Notes: generated by a model from the letters alone, not told the origin. DNA of 52,702 nt from Pelagivirga sediminicola (GCF_003072125.1 NZ_QCYH01000015.1:1-52702); one strand, 5' to 3'. Positions 23,277 through 34,238 are shown, counted from the first letter of the stretch. Translations and numbers: made by a program.

Positions 23277-23456
23277 AGTCTGACGCATCACCGGCGACGT
23301 CATCGTTTGAAGAAAATCGCAGAAACGTAGGAAAGCTTTCTTATAGGAGAGCTATTTTCTTATATTTTTTCTGCACTTAGGACTGCTCTGTAGAGCAGGC
23401 CCGCTATCGGCGATAGCCGCTTTTGCGCCAAGCCCTCGGGAAGTGAGGCCGAAGCC

Positions 23457-23621
23457 TCACCCGAAGGGATCGTATTCCGAGACGATCACGACCTCGTCGC
23501 CGTCGATTTCATCGGCGGGGACGGCGCCGAAGGTTCCATCCCCTGCCTGGAAGACGATGATCGAGACCATGAGCGTGGCGGCGAGGGAGGCTGCGAAGGC
23601 GTGTGCATCTTTGCGGGACAT
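23457..23621 (-). CDS. Small single-pass membrane protein
   Basis: A 54-residue protein starting at ATG 23621 (MSRKDAHAFAASLAATLMVSIIVFQAG). A basic start and a 17-residue hydrophobic stretch suggest a signal anchor. The rest is acidic (DGTFGAVPADEIDGDEVVIVSEYDPFG). A longer in-frame start at 23798 would add a basic, low-complexity leader and is unlikely. It is convergent with the histidine kinase gene. No family recognised; the composition and the clear amphipathic layout make it a plausible gene. Confidence 0.45.
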   Translation of the reverse strand: MSRKDAHAFAASLAATLMVSIIVFQAGDGTFGAVPADEIDGDEVVIVSEYDPFG

Positions 23622-24007
23622 CTGTTTGGCTCCTGTCTTGGAGGCGGGGGACCATCCCCCGCGCGACAGGACCCCGCAGGCCCGAATACTGGCTGACATC
23701 ACCGGGTGCGTTCGGCTTGCCCGAATCCATCCGGCGGCACGGGCTTGCCCGTAGTCCGACCCCTCGCGGGTTGATCTCGAAGACGGGATTCGGGCCAAGG
23801 AAGGGAATGGCGAGCGGGGGATGGTCCCCCAACATCAGGAGCCGGTTGTCCCGCTGATGCTTGGAACGCCGCCAGCCTCCCGGCCACGCTCTTGGTTGAA
23901 GACTTCTTCTTTGGGGATGGATCCTTTGGTGCCCCGCGAACTCAAAGGACAGGGTTGTGATGGATGAGAGGCCCGAACTTTGGCGGGCCCCTCGGTTTCA
24001 GTTGGGC
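23622..24007. other. Intergenic stretch with no recognised gene
   Basis: About 390 bp between the small membrane protein gene and the 3' fragment of the gene split by the IS21-type element. Frames are open by virtue of high GC, but are Arg/Pro/Ser-rich and lack ribosome binding sites. I see no hairpin with a T-run and no copy of the shared 35-bp element. Confidence 0.4.
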
Positions 24008-24221
24008 TCAGGCGGCCAGGTCCGCGCCCCCTGCCCTTTCGCCCTCTTCATCGCCAACGATTTCAAGTCGCGCATTGCGGTATCCTTCCTTGGCGATCCA
24101 AAGCTCGGCCGCAGTGACAGATTCCGCCAGATGCAGCAGCTCGGTGTTGCCGCTGAAGTCGAGGAGCACGCGCACCTGCCCGGGCTTCGGCTCCTCGGCC
24201 ACCTCGAAGACCAGGGCGCTG
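24008..24221 (-). pseudogene. 3' part of an accessory gene split by the IS21-family element
   Basis: This is the C-terminal portion, from LVFEVAEEPKPGQVRVLLDF to EEGERAGGADLAA, of a gene whose first part lies at 26862-27127. Removing the IS and one copy of the 6-bp target repeat (GCGCTG) joins the two in frame as RSHSADSALVFEVAEE and gives a protein of 157 residues. The reconstructed protein is soluble, without a domain I recognise. It belongs to the accessory genes around ParB-like proteins. The insertion must have inactivated it. Confidence 0.75.
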
Positions 24222-24267
24222 TGCAGCGCGACAAACAAGGTGAGAATCCAGCGTCAATCAGGATGAG

Positions 24268-24269
<2 letters not shown>
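24222..24269 (+). repeat. Left terminal inverted repeat of the IS21-family element
   Basis: 48 bp from TGCAGCGCGACAA to ATGAGAA, pairing with 26814-26861 in inverted orientation. The outer 13 and the inner 19 bases are nearly identical between the two ends; the middle differs. Confidence 0.85.
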
Positions 24270-26733
<2,464 letters not shown>

Positions 26734-26813
26734 CGCGCCGCGACAATCCCAAGCGACAAACCCCTTGCCCGCGACAATGTAATTCGCCAATCTCAACCCG
26801 TCGCGGCCAAGGA

Positions 26814-26861
26814 TTCTCATCCTGATTGACGCGCTCTTCTCACCCAGATTGTCGCGCTACA
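26814..26861 (-). repeat. Right terminal inverted repeat of the IS21-family element
   Basis: Read inward from 26861 it begins TGTAGCGCGACAATCTGGG and ends ATGAGAA, matching the left repeat at 24222-24269. The target duplication GCGCTG follows at 26862-26867. Confidence 0.85.
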
Positions 26862-27127
26862 GCGCTGTCAGCCGAATGGCTACGCATGATGGTCACGAGG
26901 ATCACCCCCTCCGAGGAGAAGTTACCCTCATGCAGCGTGAACGACGCGGGTGCCGTCCAGGTCGGGTAAGGTCGGGGTGGCTCCTTCTTCACAAGACGGC
27001 CGACGCCGTTCGAACGTTCCCAGGCCGCCAGCTTCTTCGTGAAGCGTGCCGGCGGCTTGGGGCTGCCATCGGTGTAGCGAATGAGCGCCCCGAGGGGGGC
27101 GGTGTCGATGATGGTTGTTGCAGACAT
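26862..27127 (-). pseudogene. 5' part of the accessory gene split by the IS21-family element
   Basis: Starts ATG 27127 (MSATTIIDTAPLGALIRYTDG) and runs PKPPARFTKKLAAWERSNGVGR and GVILVTIMRSHSADS up to the IS. In the current sequence it runs into the element and stops after a few codons. Joined to 24008-24221 it gives 157 residues in frame. The first half has the look of a small basic DNA- or protein-binding domain, but I recognise no family. A 14-bp inverted repeat upstream (27144-27157) may be its operator. Confidence 0.75.
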
Positions 27128-27143
27128 GATTCCTCATTCTGAA

Positions 27144-27157
27144 TGCGAGTAATCGCA
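27144..27157 (-). promoter_or_regulatory. Inverted repeat upstream of the split accessory gene
   Basis: TGCGA-GTAA-TCGCA, a perfect 5-bp inverted repeat 17-30 bp upstream of the ATG at 27127, next to an AT-rich run (27158-27186) suited to a promoter in this GC-rich sequence. Candidate operator; no regulator is identified. Confidence 0.4.
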
Positions 27158-27226
27158 CTCATCTTATTGATATTGTTACACTATAGGGTGATTGGGGGCG
27201 GAATCTCCGCCCCCCAGTGGATCACG

Positions 27227-29404
27227 TTATTCCGCGGCCAGCATCGACGCGCTTTCAGCAGGCAAGTCATCCGTCAGGAATGCAGGAAGGTCAGCTTCAC
27301 TGACACTGTCAGCCACTTCGGCATCCGCCCCCAGCCCTTCGGCACAGTCCTCACCGTGTAGCGCCACGAGATCGTTCCGGCGCAGGACCTCGGGCAACCA
27401 GCCGCTGCCCTTCAGCAAGCGCTCGGCCTCACTGGCCATCTCGCTCTTCTTCAGGTGATCGAGGAGTTGGGCAGTCCCCTCCCCTTTCGCCTCGCGCACG
27501 GCCTCAAGGATGCGCGCCTTGGGCACGCGGTTGAGATAGGTGTCCACCGTCGGCTCCCAGCCCGCCTCGAACATGTCGAGACCTGTGGCACGCGCCACGA
27601 GATCGGCATGCGCCATACGCCGGGTCAGACCCCCAGCGGAGATGCCTGCCCCGTAAGGGTTCACCTTCTCATGCAGCGCGTTGACGCCGAAGCTGAGGCA
27701 ATGCGCCAGCAGGGCCAGCCGACTGCCCTGGTCGAGGATCGTCAGATAGTCCCAGAGTGCCGCATCATCGCCAAGCGGCAGATCGGCTTCCCATTCCGCG
27801 TGACGCTCGTCGACCAGCTTTGCCACCACGCTGTCCTTCAGATCGGGCGCCTGCGCCGACATGTAGACCTGACGCACGGATGCCTCGAGACAGCTTCCTG
27901 AAGCAGAGGAGGTGCGGAAGGTGTCCGTGACGAGCTTCAGCAGCAGCAGCGTCAGCGCCACATCCGGCGAGCGCCCGATCGCTTCACGAAGCGCCAGCGT
28001 CCGGTGGGCCGTCAACTCCATGACCAACCGCTCGGGCAGCGGCTTCAGCGCGCCGTCGTCCTCATCCTCCGGCAAGTCAGCTCCGATCGGCTGGCCACCC
28101 GACATGATGTCGGTTCCGCCATGAGCGGCACTGCCATGGCCATCGGTGAGATCACGATCATCCCCCTGCCCCGCCACCGCTGGATCCGTACCATCCTGGA
28201 CCGTGGTCTTCTCAACGGGCTCATCCTCTGGACGCACATAGCCGCGATAGACGGCCAGCGCGCCGTAGCGGTCGAGCGTGACGAACGCCCCTGCCCGCCC
28301 GATCTCCTCCGCGTCGAAGATCAACGGCCGGGTCTCGATCTTTTCCATCTCCGTTTCCAATACGCCAAGCCGCGTGTCGATCTCGTCGGGGATGTCATCC
28401 TGATCCGCGTATTCCTCCTCGAGCGCTCGGTACTCGGCGAGCAGCTTGGCATGAGCTGCACCTTCGTCATCCGTCATCGGTGCCGGATCACCAGACAGAG
28501 ACCGCAGCCCGTGGCTGTAGCCGTAGGGCAGGTCAAGCGCGACCTCGATCCACTTCCAGCCCTCAACCGCAACCGTCTCAGCCTCGGCCTGGAGTTTTTC
28601 CGTCACCAGCCGATCGAGCAGGGCAGGGTCCTCGAGCCAGCCACCGTCATCGCCCTGAAAGAGGTCATGCAGCATCGTGCCGCCCGCCGCTTCGTAGGCC
28701 TCAACACCCACAAAGATCGCGCGCCGGTCGGACGCCCGGACCGAGGTCTCGGTCAGCATGCGCCGGATCTGGAATGGCTCCTTGTTCCAGGATGAATGGA
28801 TCACATCCCAGACCTGAACCTGACGCGCGTGATCGGGGTTCACGGTGAAGGCCATGAGCTGCTCCAGCGTCATGCCATCCTCGGCATAGACCTCAAGCAG
28901 TGCAGGGGCGACGGAGGCGAGTTTCAGGCGCTGCTTCACGATCTGTGGCGTCACGAAGAAGGCTGCAGCAATCTCTGCATCGCTCTGACCCTTGTCGCGG
29001 AGGGACACAAACGCGCGGAACTGGTCGAGCGGGTGCAAGGCGACGCGCTGCATGTTCTCGGCCAAGGAATCGTCCTCGGCCAGGATCGCGCACCCTGCAT
29101 CTCGCACGATGCAGGGAATGGGCGTCGTCTTCGCCAACCGCTTCTGCTTCACCAGCAGGGACAATGCCTGGAACCGGCGGCCCCCGGCCGGGATCTCGAA
29201 CTTGCCGGACTCGGTCCCATCATCGTCCAACACTGGCCGCACGCTCAGGCTCTGCAACAGACCGCGGCGGGCGATGTCTTCGGCCAATTCCTCGACGGAC
29301 ACGCCAGCCTTGATGCGCCGCACGTTGGACTGGCTCAGCACCAGCTTGTCAAAAGGGACATCCCGCGAGGGGGACAGGGTGATTTTCTGGACAGCTTTGG
29401 TCAT
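27227..29404 (-). CDS. Second large ParB/Spo0J-domain protein (plasmid accessory type)
   Basis: A 725-residue protein. ATG 29404 (MTKAVQKITL) is chosen since the upstream extension to 29467 is not protein-like. The ParB nuclease/CTP-binding domain occupies residues 15-140 (FDKLVLSQSNVRRIKAG, IPAGGRRFQAL, DDSLAENMQRVALHPLDQF). A helix-turn-helix follows (SDAEIAAAFFVTPQIVKQRLKLA). The middle contains a charged helical coil (EYRALEEEYADQDDIPDE) and the C-terminus is unrecognised. It is similar in plan to the protein at 7319-9301 but clearly diverged. Such large ParB-like proteins are usual on rhodobacteral plasmids and are not the partition factor, which here is RepB. Confidence 0.88.
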   Translation of the reverse strand: MTKAVQKITLSPSRDVPFDKLVLSQSNVRRIKAGVSVEELAEDIARRGLLQSLSVRPVLDDDGTESGKFEIPAGGRRFQALSLLVKQKRLAKTTPIPCIVRDAGCAILAEDDSLAENMQRVALHPLDQFRAFVSLRDKGQSDAEIAAAFFVTPQIVKQRLKLASVAPALLEVYAEDGMTLEQLMAFTVNPDHARQVQVWDVIHSSWNKEPFQIRRMLTETSVRASDRRAIFVGVEAYEAAGGTMLHDLFQGDDGGWLEDPALLDRLVTEKLQAEAETVAVEGWKWIEVALDLPYGYSHGLRSLSGDPAPMTDDEGAAHAKLLAEYRALEEEYADQDDIPDEIDTRLGVLETEMEKIETRPLIFDAEEIGRAGAFVTLDRYGALAVYRGYVRPEDEPVEKTTVQDGTDPAVAGQGDDRDLTDGHGSAAHGGTDIMSGGQPIGADLPEDEDDGALKPLPERLVMELTAHRTLALREAIGRSPDVALTLLLLKLVTDTFRTSSASGSCLEASVRQVYMSAQAPDLKDSVVAKLVDERHAEWEADLPLGDDAALWDYLTILDQGSRLALLAHCLSFGVNALHEKVNPYGAGISAGGLTRRMAHADLVARATGLDMFEAGWEPTVDTYLNRVPKARILEAVREAKGEGTAQLLDHLKKSEMASEAERLLKGSGWLPEVLRRNDLVALHGEDCAEGLGADAEVADSVSEADLPAFLTDDLPAESASMLAAE

Positions 29405-29582
29405 CAGATCTTCTCCACGACGGGCGCCGGAAGCCACTCTCCCGATCTCACTTCCCGTCACCCTCAAACCAACACTCCTTTCCCTCTCGATGACCTTATG
29501 GTTGGAACTATCCGGGAAAATTTGCCGGAGGATCGAAGACTACGCTCAATTACAAACTGGTTGAGTGAGCGTGATAAGACCA

Positions 29583-30632
29583 TCACGTCCCTTGCCTCAT
29601 CATAGCGTCGAGGTAGGCGTTGTTGTTTTTCACCTGTCCTGTGCTGGCTCTCAAAATTAATTCGTCGAGTGCAATAAGGAGCTGCCCTGGACCTCGTTCT
29701 CTGAGGTGTTTCATGATCCTGCCCTGTTCTATTCTTAGCAATCTTCCGACATCGGCCAATATTTCGAGAACTGATTGATGATCTCTTGGTTCATGCGGGA
29801 AGAAGTCCGATACGTTTTTCAGGTCCGTCCATGCCATAATTGTTGGATCTCGGCGTTCCTGAAAACCAGAGGTGCAGTGTGCATCTGCTCTATCTTTTTT
29901 TATATTCAATCTTGTGGGTTCTACGTGCCGGACATTTTGTCCGTCGTCGCCGGACATTTGGTCGGGCATTGTTTCCTGAGCGTCATGGTTTCCGGCCGGA
30001 AACTCTCTGATGGTCGCTCCGACCAACTCTGCCAGCCTCTTGATAAGCTCTATGATTTCGTCGGCTTTGAGAGTTGCACGGCGTAGGATGTTTCGTACGT
30101 TCTGGAGAAATGAGACAGTCTCAACATCCTTTGCTTGGCGCAAAGCCTCGACACGAAGAGCCAGTGCCTCCGCCTTGAGTGACCGTAGCTTTTCCTGATC
30201 GCCCACAAGCTGTTCTGCGTGTTCGGTGAGCTCTCTTTCCCGATCATACATTGGCTGCAGATCGAAGCCAAAGGCATCTCTGATCAATCCACCGTAGCGA
30301 AGAGGGAACCGTTTGCGGGTTGCGCTATCCCTGCGCTGGATCAGCCCGGCATCCACGAGGTGTCCGATACACCGTCGAATCGTTCTCTCGTTCAGGCCGT
30401 TCGTTCTCTCAGACAATGATGCGTTTGAGGGAAAGACGATAGTCATTGGAGCTGTTTGTCCGGCCTTCTTCGGCATGAAGCTGATCAAGGCCTGCAGTGT
30501 TACCAGGTCATTTGGTGTCAGACCGAGTTCTTTGCGAAGCGCTCGGATCGGCTCGATTACCCTGTACGGGTTCGTACCGGGTACAGACGATCGTTCCGCC
30601 AAGGCGGGTGTGTGAGAAAATACCTGTCTCAT
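29583..30632 (-). CDS. repC: RepC replication initiator of the repABC cassette
   Basis: A 349-residue initiator (ATG 30632; a GTG at 30665 would add 11 residues). Matches to RepC: LRKELGLTPNDLVTLQALISFMP (described in part), VFPSNASLSERTNGLNERTIRRCIGHLVDAGLIQRRDS (in part; the winged helix), and RYGGLIRDAFGFDLQPM. RepC binds the origin, which in this family lies inside repC, and is the only protein strictly needed for replication. It is third in the order repA-repB-repC with a 155-bp gap after repB that holds a predicted antisense RNA. The gene contains one of the three GTTTCCGGCCGGAAAC palindromes. AT-rich stretches near 29880-29930 are candidates for the unwinding element. Confidence 0.92.
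   Translation of the reverse strand: MRQVFSHTPALAERSSVPGTNPYRVIEPIRALRKELGLTPNDLVTLQALISFMPKKAGQTAPMTIVFPSNASLSERTNGLNERTIRRCIGHLVDAGLIQRRDSATRKRFPLRYGGLIRDAFGFDLQPMYDRERELTEHAEQLVGDQEKLRSLKAEALALRVEALRQAKDVETVSFLQNVRNILRRATLKADEIIELIKRLAELVGATIREFPAGNHDAQETMPDQMSGDDGQNVRHVEPTRLNIKKDRADAHCTSGFQERRDPTIMAWTDLKNVSDFFPHEPRDHQSVLEILADVGRLLRIEQGRIMKHLRERGPGQLLIALDELILRASTGQVKNNNAYLDAMMRQGT
29986..30001. promoter_or_regulatory. parS: parS-like palindrome 1, inside repC
   Basis: GTTTCCGGCCGGAAAC, a perfect 16-bp palindrome. Identical copy in repB and 15/16 copy in repA. RepB proteins bind palindromes of this kind as the plasmid centromere. Confidence 0.8.
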
Positions 30633-30676
30633 GATGATTTCGGCTGAAAAAGCTTCCCCGTTCACCGCGAACGGTG

Positions 30677-30705
30677 TTGAAAACGATTCGGCTTCGGGGT
30701 ATCAA
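30677..30705 (+). promoter_or_regulatory. Promoter of the predicted counter-transcribed RNA
   Basis: TTGAAA (30677-30682), a 17-bp spacer, and TATCAA (30700-30705): a good sigma-70 promoter on the plus strand, facing against repABC in the repB-repC gap. Transcription would begin near 30712. Confidence 0.7.
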
Positions 30706-30711
30706 TCAGGT

Positions 30712-30766
30712 GTCTAAGCTAATCGAGGCCCTTCGGAAGCACTGCTTTCGGGGGGTCTTTCCTTTT
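30712..30766 (+). ncRNA. Predicted antisense ctRNA (incompatibility RNA) of repABC
   Basis: The repB-repC gap of all repABC plasmids studied encodes a small counter-transcribed RNA of about 50-60 nt that limits repC expression. Here the opposite strand carries a strong promoter (30677-30705), then about 17 nt of leader, then an 11-bp hairpin followed by TCTTTCCTTTT. That gives a transcript of about 55 nt, exactly the expected size and position. A further stem CCGTTC-ACCGC-GAACGG at 30658-30674 lies outside the RNA, near the repC start, and may be the alternative structure in the repC leader. Inference from position, promoter and terminator. Confidence 0.75.
30729..30766 (+). terminator. Intrinsic terminator of the ctRNA
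   Basis: Bases 30729-30739 (CCCTTCGGAAG) pair with 30745-30755 (CTTTCGGGGGG) around a 5-base loop, with a few G-T pairs, followed by TCTTTCCTTTT. This is a standard intrinsic terminator on the plus strand. Confidence 0.75.
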
Positions 30767-30787
30767 CTGGCCTGTCCTCCTTTCTGC

Positions 30788-31858
30788 TCAGTTTTTGTTA
30801 TCGTCTATGTCAGGACCATCAAGATCCTGATCCCTGCCGGAGACTGGGTTACCTATGGGTTCCATTTTCTCTGGGGTAATGATCTGCCCTGGACCAGCGG
30901 CCTTCGCGTTCGCCAACGCTAGAAGAGCGGCCTCTGGATTCTCAGAGATCCACTTATGAAGCCCGTCATCTCCGTTCTTGACGGTGATGATCACGTTTCT
31001 TTTGGTGACCTTCACCATCCCGAATTTTGTCTTGATCGCCGATGGGGCAGGGGGCTTGTGCTGTTTCAGGAGCCCTTCGAAGATCGCAAAGCGTTCGTCG
31101 GAGGTCTTGCCTGAACCTCTGGATTCCATGAGAGCATCATGGAATTCTCGGTTTCCGGCCGGAAACCCTTCACCTCCAGAGAAGCCAAGGCTCTCATAAG
31201 ACTTTGCGGCAGCATACCAACGATCCCGTCCAACCCCGTGTGCCGCCCCGATCTTTTGGATGAGTTCAGTCGGAATACAGGAAGTGACTTGTTTCATGCG
31301 AGCAAGTCCCGTGAGCTTGTCACCGGCTTTCCTGGCTTTCTGATCGATGTTGAGGGCGTCACAGACCAGTCCCTCATCCTTGCCGGACTCTATGAGAGAA
31401 CGTGCAAAAAGGGCTTTCTCGATCCAGCTGAGGTCTTTTCGGAAGCTGTTCTCTTGGCCTTGTGCAAGAATCGCTTGATCCTCATCCAAGCCTCTGATGA
31501 GAGCCTTTGCGGGCTTGCCAATAAGTCGAAGGGCCGCTAATCGCCTGCGCCCATAGATGATCCTGTACCGCCCCCCTTCGGGGCTCAGAAGTATCGGGAT
31601 AAGCTGTCCCTGCTTGTCAATGCTTTCAGCCAGTTCCCTGATGTCATCTTCGTCATCCAGGGCCAGACGATCCTGGAACTCGGAATCATCAATAAGGTCG
31701 GTACTGATTTCTTGAATTGAAGATTGTGCCGCATCCTGAAGAGAACGGGCCATTCCCGAAAGGGCAGGGGCTCGTGACTGGGTTCGAGTCGGAGAAATCG
31801 ACGAGCTCTGCTGCTTTTCTTCATCCTCGGGAATGTCGAATGTGACTTTGCGGGCCAT
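30788..31858 (-). CDS. repB: RepB, ParB-type partition protein of repABC
   Basis: A 356-residue centromere-binding protein. After a variable N-terminus (ARKVTFDIPEDEEKQ) it has the ParB core: IDKQGQLIPILLSPEGGRYRIIYGRRRLAAL (in part), then AQGQENSFRKDLSWIEKALFARSL, and a helix-turn-helix-containing middle (SCIPTELIQKIGAAHGVGRDRW). RepB binds parS and stimulates RepA's ATPase for plasmid segregation. ATG 31858 overlaps the last base of the repA stop (TAATG), so the genes are translationally coupled. A perfect copy of the palindrome lies inside the gene (31151-31166). Coding bias is slightly less GC-rich than the neighbouring cargo. Confidence 0.93.
   Translation of the reverse strand: MARKVTFDIPEDEEKQQSSSISPTRTQSRAPALSGMARSLQDAAQSSIQEISTDLIDDSEFQDRLALDDEDDIRELAESIDKQGQLIPILLSPEGGRYRIIYGRRRLAALRLIGKPAKALIRGLDEDQAILAQGQENSFRKDLSWIEKALFARSLIESGKDEGLVCDALNIDQKARKAGDKLTGLARMKQVTSCIPTELIQKIGAAHGVGRDRWYAAAKSYESLGFSGGEGFPAGNREFHDALMESRGSGKTSDERFAIFEGLLKQHKPPAPSAIKTKFGMVKVTKRNVIITVKNGDDGLHKWISENPEAALLALANAKAAGPGQIITPEKMEPIGNPVSGRDQDLDGPDIDDNKN
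31151..31166. promoter_or_regulatory. parS: parS-like palindrome 2, inside repB
   Basis: GTTTCCGGCCGGAAAC, identical to the copy in repC. Confidence 0.8.
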
Positions 31859-33045
31859 TACTTGCGCCCCCATGCCGTTTTGATGAGCCCTTCGACCTCC
31901 GCCACAACCCCGTTGATGGACTCGATAGCCCGATCGTACGTCTGGCGATGAAAATCCGTTCTGGCGATCTCGAACAGTGTCTGTTGCGTGAGCCCAGCGT
32001 CAGAGACCGCGGAGGATTTCAGGAAAGGCTGAGTAAGAACGTCATCCGTGAACATGGTCCGCAGGAATGCCGCCATCTGGGTTTGGGGGCCGTCATTGGG
32101 CTCGAAACGAGTGATTAGAAATCTCATGAAGTCCCAGTCGGGCGATGCGCCCACATCAGCAATTGTTGCCATGAGGCTGGATGTGAGCTGCAGGAATTGG
32201 GCCATCGAGGCGACGTCAAGCATGCTTGGAATGACAGTGACGACTAGGGATGTCGACGCTACCAAAGCCGATAGTGTGGTAAACCCGAGTTGCGGTGGGC
32301 AGTCGATGACGACAATGTCGTAGTCTGTCTCGACTTCATTAATGCAAAGGGCAAGCCGCTGATAGAACGGCGGCCTGATATTGTTTCGAAGGGCGTGTGC
32401 GGTTTCGGTCTCGAACTCAGAGAGCAGCAAGCCGGCCGCGGCTAGATCGAGGTTGTGGAAATACGTTTTGCGCACAACGTCTCTAAAGGGGATAGGGTCC
32501 TCGTACCGAAGGGCATCGTACACCGTTCCGGCCTCAGGGAAGTCGATTTCCGGCCGGAAACCGAACATGGTGGTCATTGAGGCTTGTGGGTCGAGATCAA
32601 TTGCCAGAACCCGATAACCATCAAGGGCAAGCTTTTGGGCCAGATGGATCGCTGTTGTCGTCTTCCCTGCGCCCCCTTTGAAGTTGGCGATCGAAATGAT
32701 CTGGATATGCTCCCCATCCCGACGACGAGGAACGATATGCTGGAACTTGGTGCTTGACCGGGCTATTTCGTGGCGCGCTATATCGATTTGCTCTGCAGTG
32801 TAGAACCTGCGGCCGCGGGCGTCTGTCTCGATTTCACCGAGATCGAGCTTGTCCTCGAAAAACATCTTCCGCAAAAAATCTTGGCTTACGCCGAGGATCT
32901 GGGCAACTTCCGTGGATGAGAAGCGTCTGAGAGCCTTTCGTTCATCAGGTAGAAACGACTTGCGCATATTCACATCAAGCGATTTGCTTAGACGTGTCGC
33001 CATCGTCTGGATCTTTTGATCCATTCTGATCCGCTGCTCGTTCAT
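31858..33045 (-). CDS. repA: RepA, ParA-type partition ATPase of repABC
   Basis: A 395-residue ParA-family ATPase. The N-terminal 110 residues include a helix-turn-helix (STEVAQILGVSQDFLRKMFFE) with which RepA represses its own operon. The deviant Walker A is KGGAGKTTTAIHLAQ, with the second Lys typical of partition ATPases. Walker A' is IDLDPQASMTTMFG and Walker B is YDIVVIDCPPQLGF. It is the first gene of repABC; the stop overlaps repB by one base. Length is usual. The third palindrome copy lies inside the gene at 32546-32561. Confidence 0.95.
   Translation of the reverse strand: MNEQRIRMDQKIQTMATRLSKSLDVNMRKSFLPDERKALRRFSSTEVAQILGVSQDFLRKMFFEDKLDLGEIETDARGRRFYTAEQIDIARHEIARSSTKFQHIVPRRRDGEHIQIISIANFKGGAGKTTTAIHLAQKLALDGYRVLAIDLDPQASMTTMFGFRPEIDFPEAGTVYDALRYEDPIPFRDVVRKTYFHNLDLAAAGLLLSEFETETAHALRNNIRPPFYQRLALCINEVETDYDIVVIDCPPQLGFTTLSALVASTSLVVTVIPSMLDVASMAQFLQLTSSLMATIADVGASPDWDFMRFLITRFEPNDGPQTQMAAFLRTMFTDDVLTQPFLKSSAVSDAGLTQQTLFEIARTDFHRQTYDRAIESINGVVAEVEGLIKTAWGRK
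32546..32561. promoter_or_regulatory. parS: parS-like palindrome 3, inside repA
   Basis: ATTTCCGGCCGGAAAC, 15 of 16 identical to the copies in repB and repC; the inner 14 bases are a perfect palindrome. Confidence 0.75.
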
Positions 33046-33327
33046 GCCCGTCCCGCCGCCCGTCTTCCGGGTCTATCTTGAGAAGGAACGCAAAACCGCC
33101 GGAAACTGATGGTTAGCGTTCTTCCGCAAAAATGTCAGGAAAGCGTTTGACAGGCAAGGATTTTTTCAGATGGTGGGCCGGTATCCGGTGAAATCATTTA
33201 TTTACAATGACTTATCTTATTTCGCGGATCCAGCGCGTCAAGTGCTTGTGTCGCTGCCATCACTTAAACGCAAGATGTACCCGATTCACATAGGCGGTTT
33301 TGCTTCCAAAGAACGAATCTGAGTCTC
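33046..33327 (-). promoter_or_regulatory. repABC upstream region
   Basis: About 280 bp between the serine recombinase and repA, more AT-rich than its surroundings (for example 33190-33230). It should hold the repABC promoter and the RepA operator. TGTCA and TGACA (33133-33152) form a spaced inverted repeat, and CCGCCGGAAAC (33094-33105) resembles half of the parS-like palindrome. No coding frame is credible. Confidence 0.4.
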
Positions 33328-34212
33328 TTAAATCATTCCCAGTCTCTCGGCCCGCTCCAGCAGCATCTTCACCGACGAAGGCTGCCAGCTTGTCCGCCCG
33401 CGGGGCGTGCGCTCGCGCATCGCTTCCAGCCGGGTGCAGATCGCCTGAAGCGTCATCTCGGGATCCGCGCCCTTGATGGCGGCGACGATGGCGGGCAGGC
33501 GGTCGTCGGTTTCGCGGCGCCGGGCACTGCCCAGAACCTCGTTGGGCAGGAACCCATCGCGGACATAGGCCTTCACGGCGCGCAAGAGACGGCTTTGCGT
33601 CCAGCGACGCGCCTCGGGCAAGGGGCCGTTGATGATACGCAACACGTCCTCCCAAGCCAAGTCGGGGCGCAACCGGCGCACATGGGGCACCCAATCTTGT
33701 GCCGTCTCGTTCAAACGCTCAATGTAGCCGTCCTGTCGCGCCAACCGTACCTTGCGAAGAGCGGCAGGGTCTTTGGCCCGCAGCCCAGGGTTCCCGCCCA
33801 CGCGGCCTTTGGAGCGCGCCGAGGCAAGCCCGGCCTTTGTGCGTTCGCGGATCAGGGCGCGTTCGAACTCGGCCGCAGCCCCCAGCACTTGCAACGTGAA
33901 CTTGCCCTGCGGCGATGCCGTGTCGATTGGGTCTTGAATGGAACGAAAGAAAGCACCCTTGGCTTCAAGTCGCTCGATCACCTCTAGCAGATGCGACAGC
34001 GACCGCGCCAAGCGGTCGATCCGCACCACGACCAGCGTGTCGCCCTTGGATACGCGTTCCAGCACCCGCGCCAGCACCGGCCGCGCACGATTGCCGCCCG
34101 AGGCATGCTCCTCAAATATCTCCACGCAACCCGCAGTCTTCAGAGCCTCTGACTGGGGCAGGGGGGTTTGATCCTCGGTTGAAACGCGCGCGTAGCCTAT
34201 CAATGGCATCAA
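33328..34212 (-). CDS. Serine recombinase (resolvase/invertase family)
   Basis: A 294-residue site-specific recombinase. The catalytic domain starts MMPLIGYARVSTEDQ with the nucleophile Ser11. It continues with VVRIDRLARSLSHLL (conserved Arg residues), TASPQGKFTLQVLGAAAEFERALIRERTKAGLASARSKGR (in part), then GGNPG. The C-terminal 110 residues are longer than in Tn3 resolvase (about 185 in total) and hold an unusual DNA-binding region. It lies directly upstream of repA, as often seen on plasmids where a resolvase turns multimers into monomers; a transposon resolvase is an alternative. Inverted repeats just upstream (34239-34261) could be part of its site. Confidence 0.88.
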   Translation of the reverse strand: MMPLIGYARVSTEDQTPLPQSEALKTAGCVEIFEEHASGGNRARPVLARVLERVSKGDTLVVVRIDRLARSLSHLLEVIERLEAKGAFFRSIQDPIDTASPQGKFTLQVLGAAAEFERALIRERTKAGLASARSKGRVGGNPGLRAKDPAALRKVRLARQDGYIERLNETAQDWVPHVRRLRPDLAWEDVLRIINGPLPEARRWTQSRLLRAVKAYVRDGFLPNEVLGSARRRETDDRLPAIVAAIKGADPEMTLQAICTRLEAMRERTPRGRTSWQPSSVKMLLERAERLGMI

Positions 34213-34238
34213 GACAGTCTTTTTGCAGTTTCATATAG

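Noticed and set aside
33091..33107. Possible fourth parS copy upstream of repA (CCGCCGGAAAC)
   Set aside because: Only half of the palindrome is present and one base is missing, so it is not counted with the three good copies.
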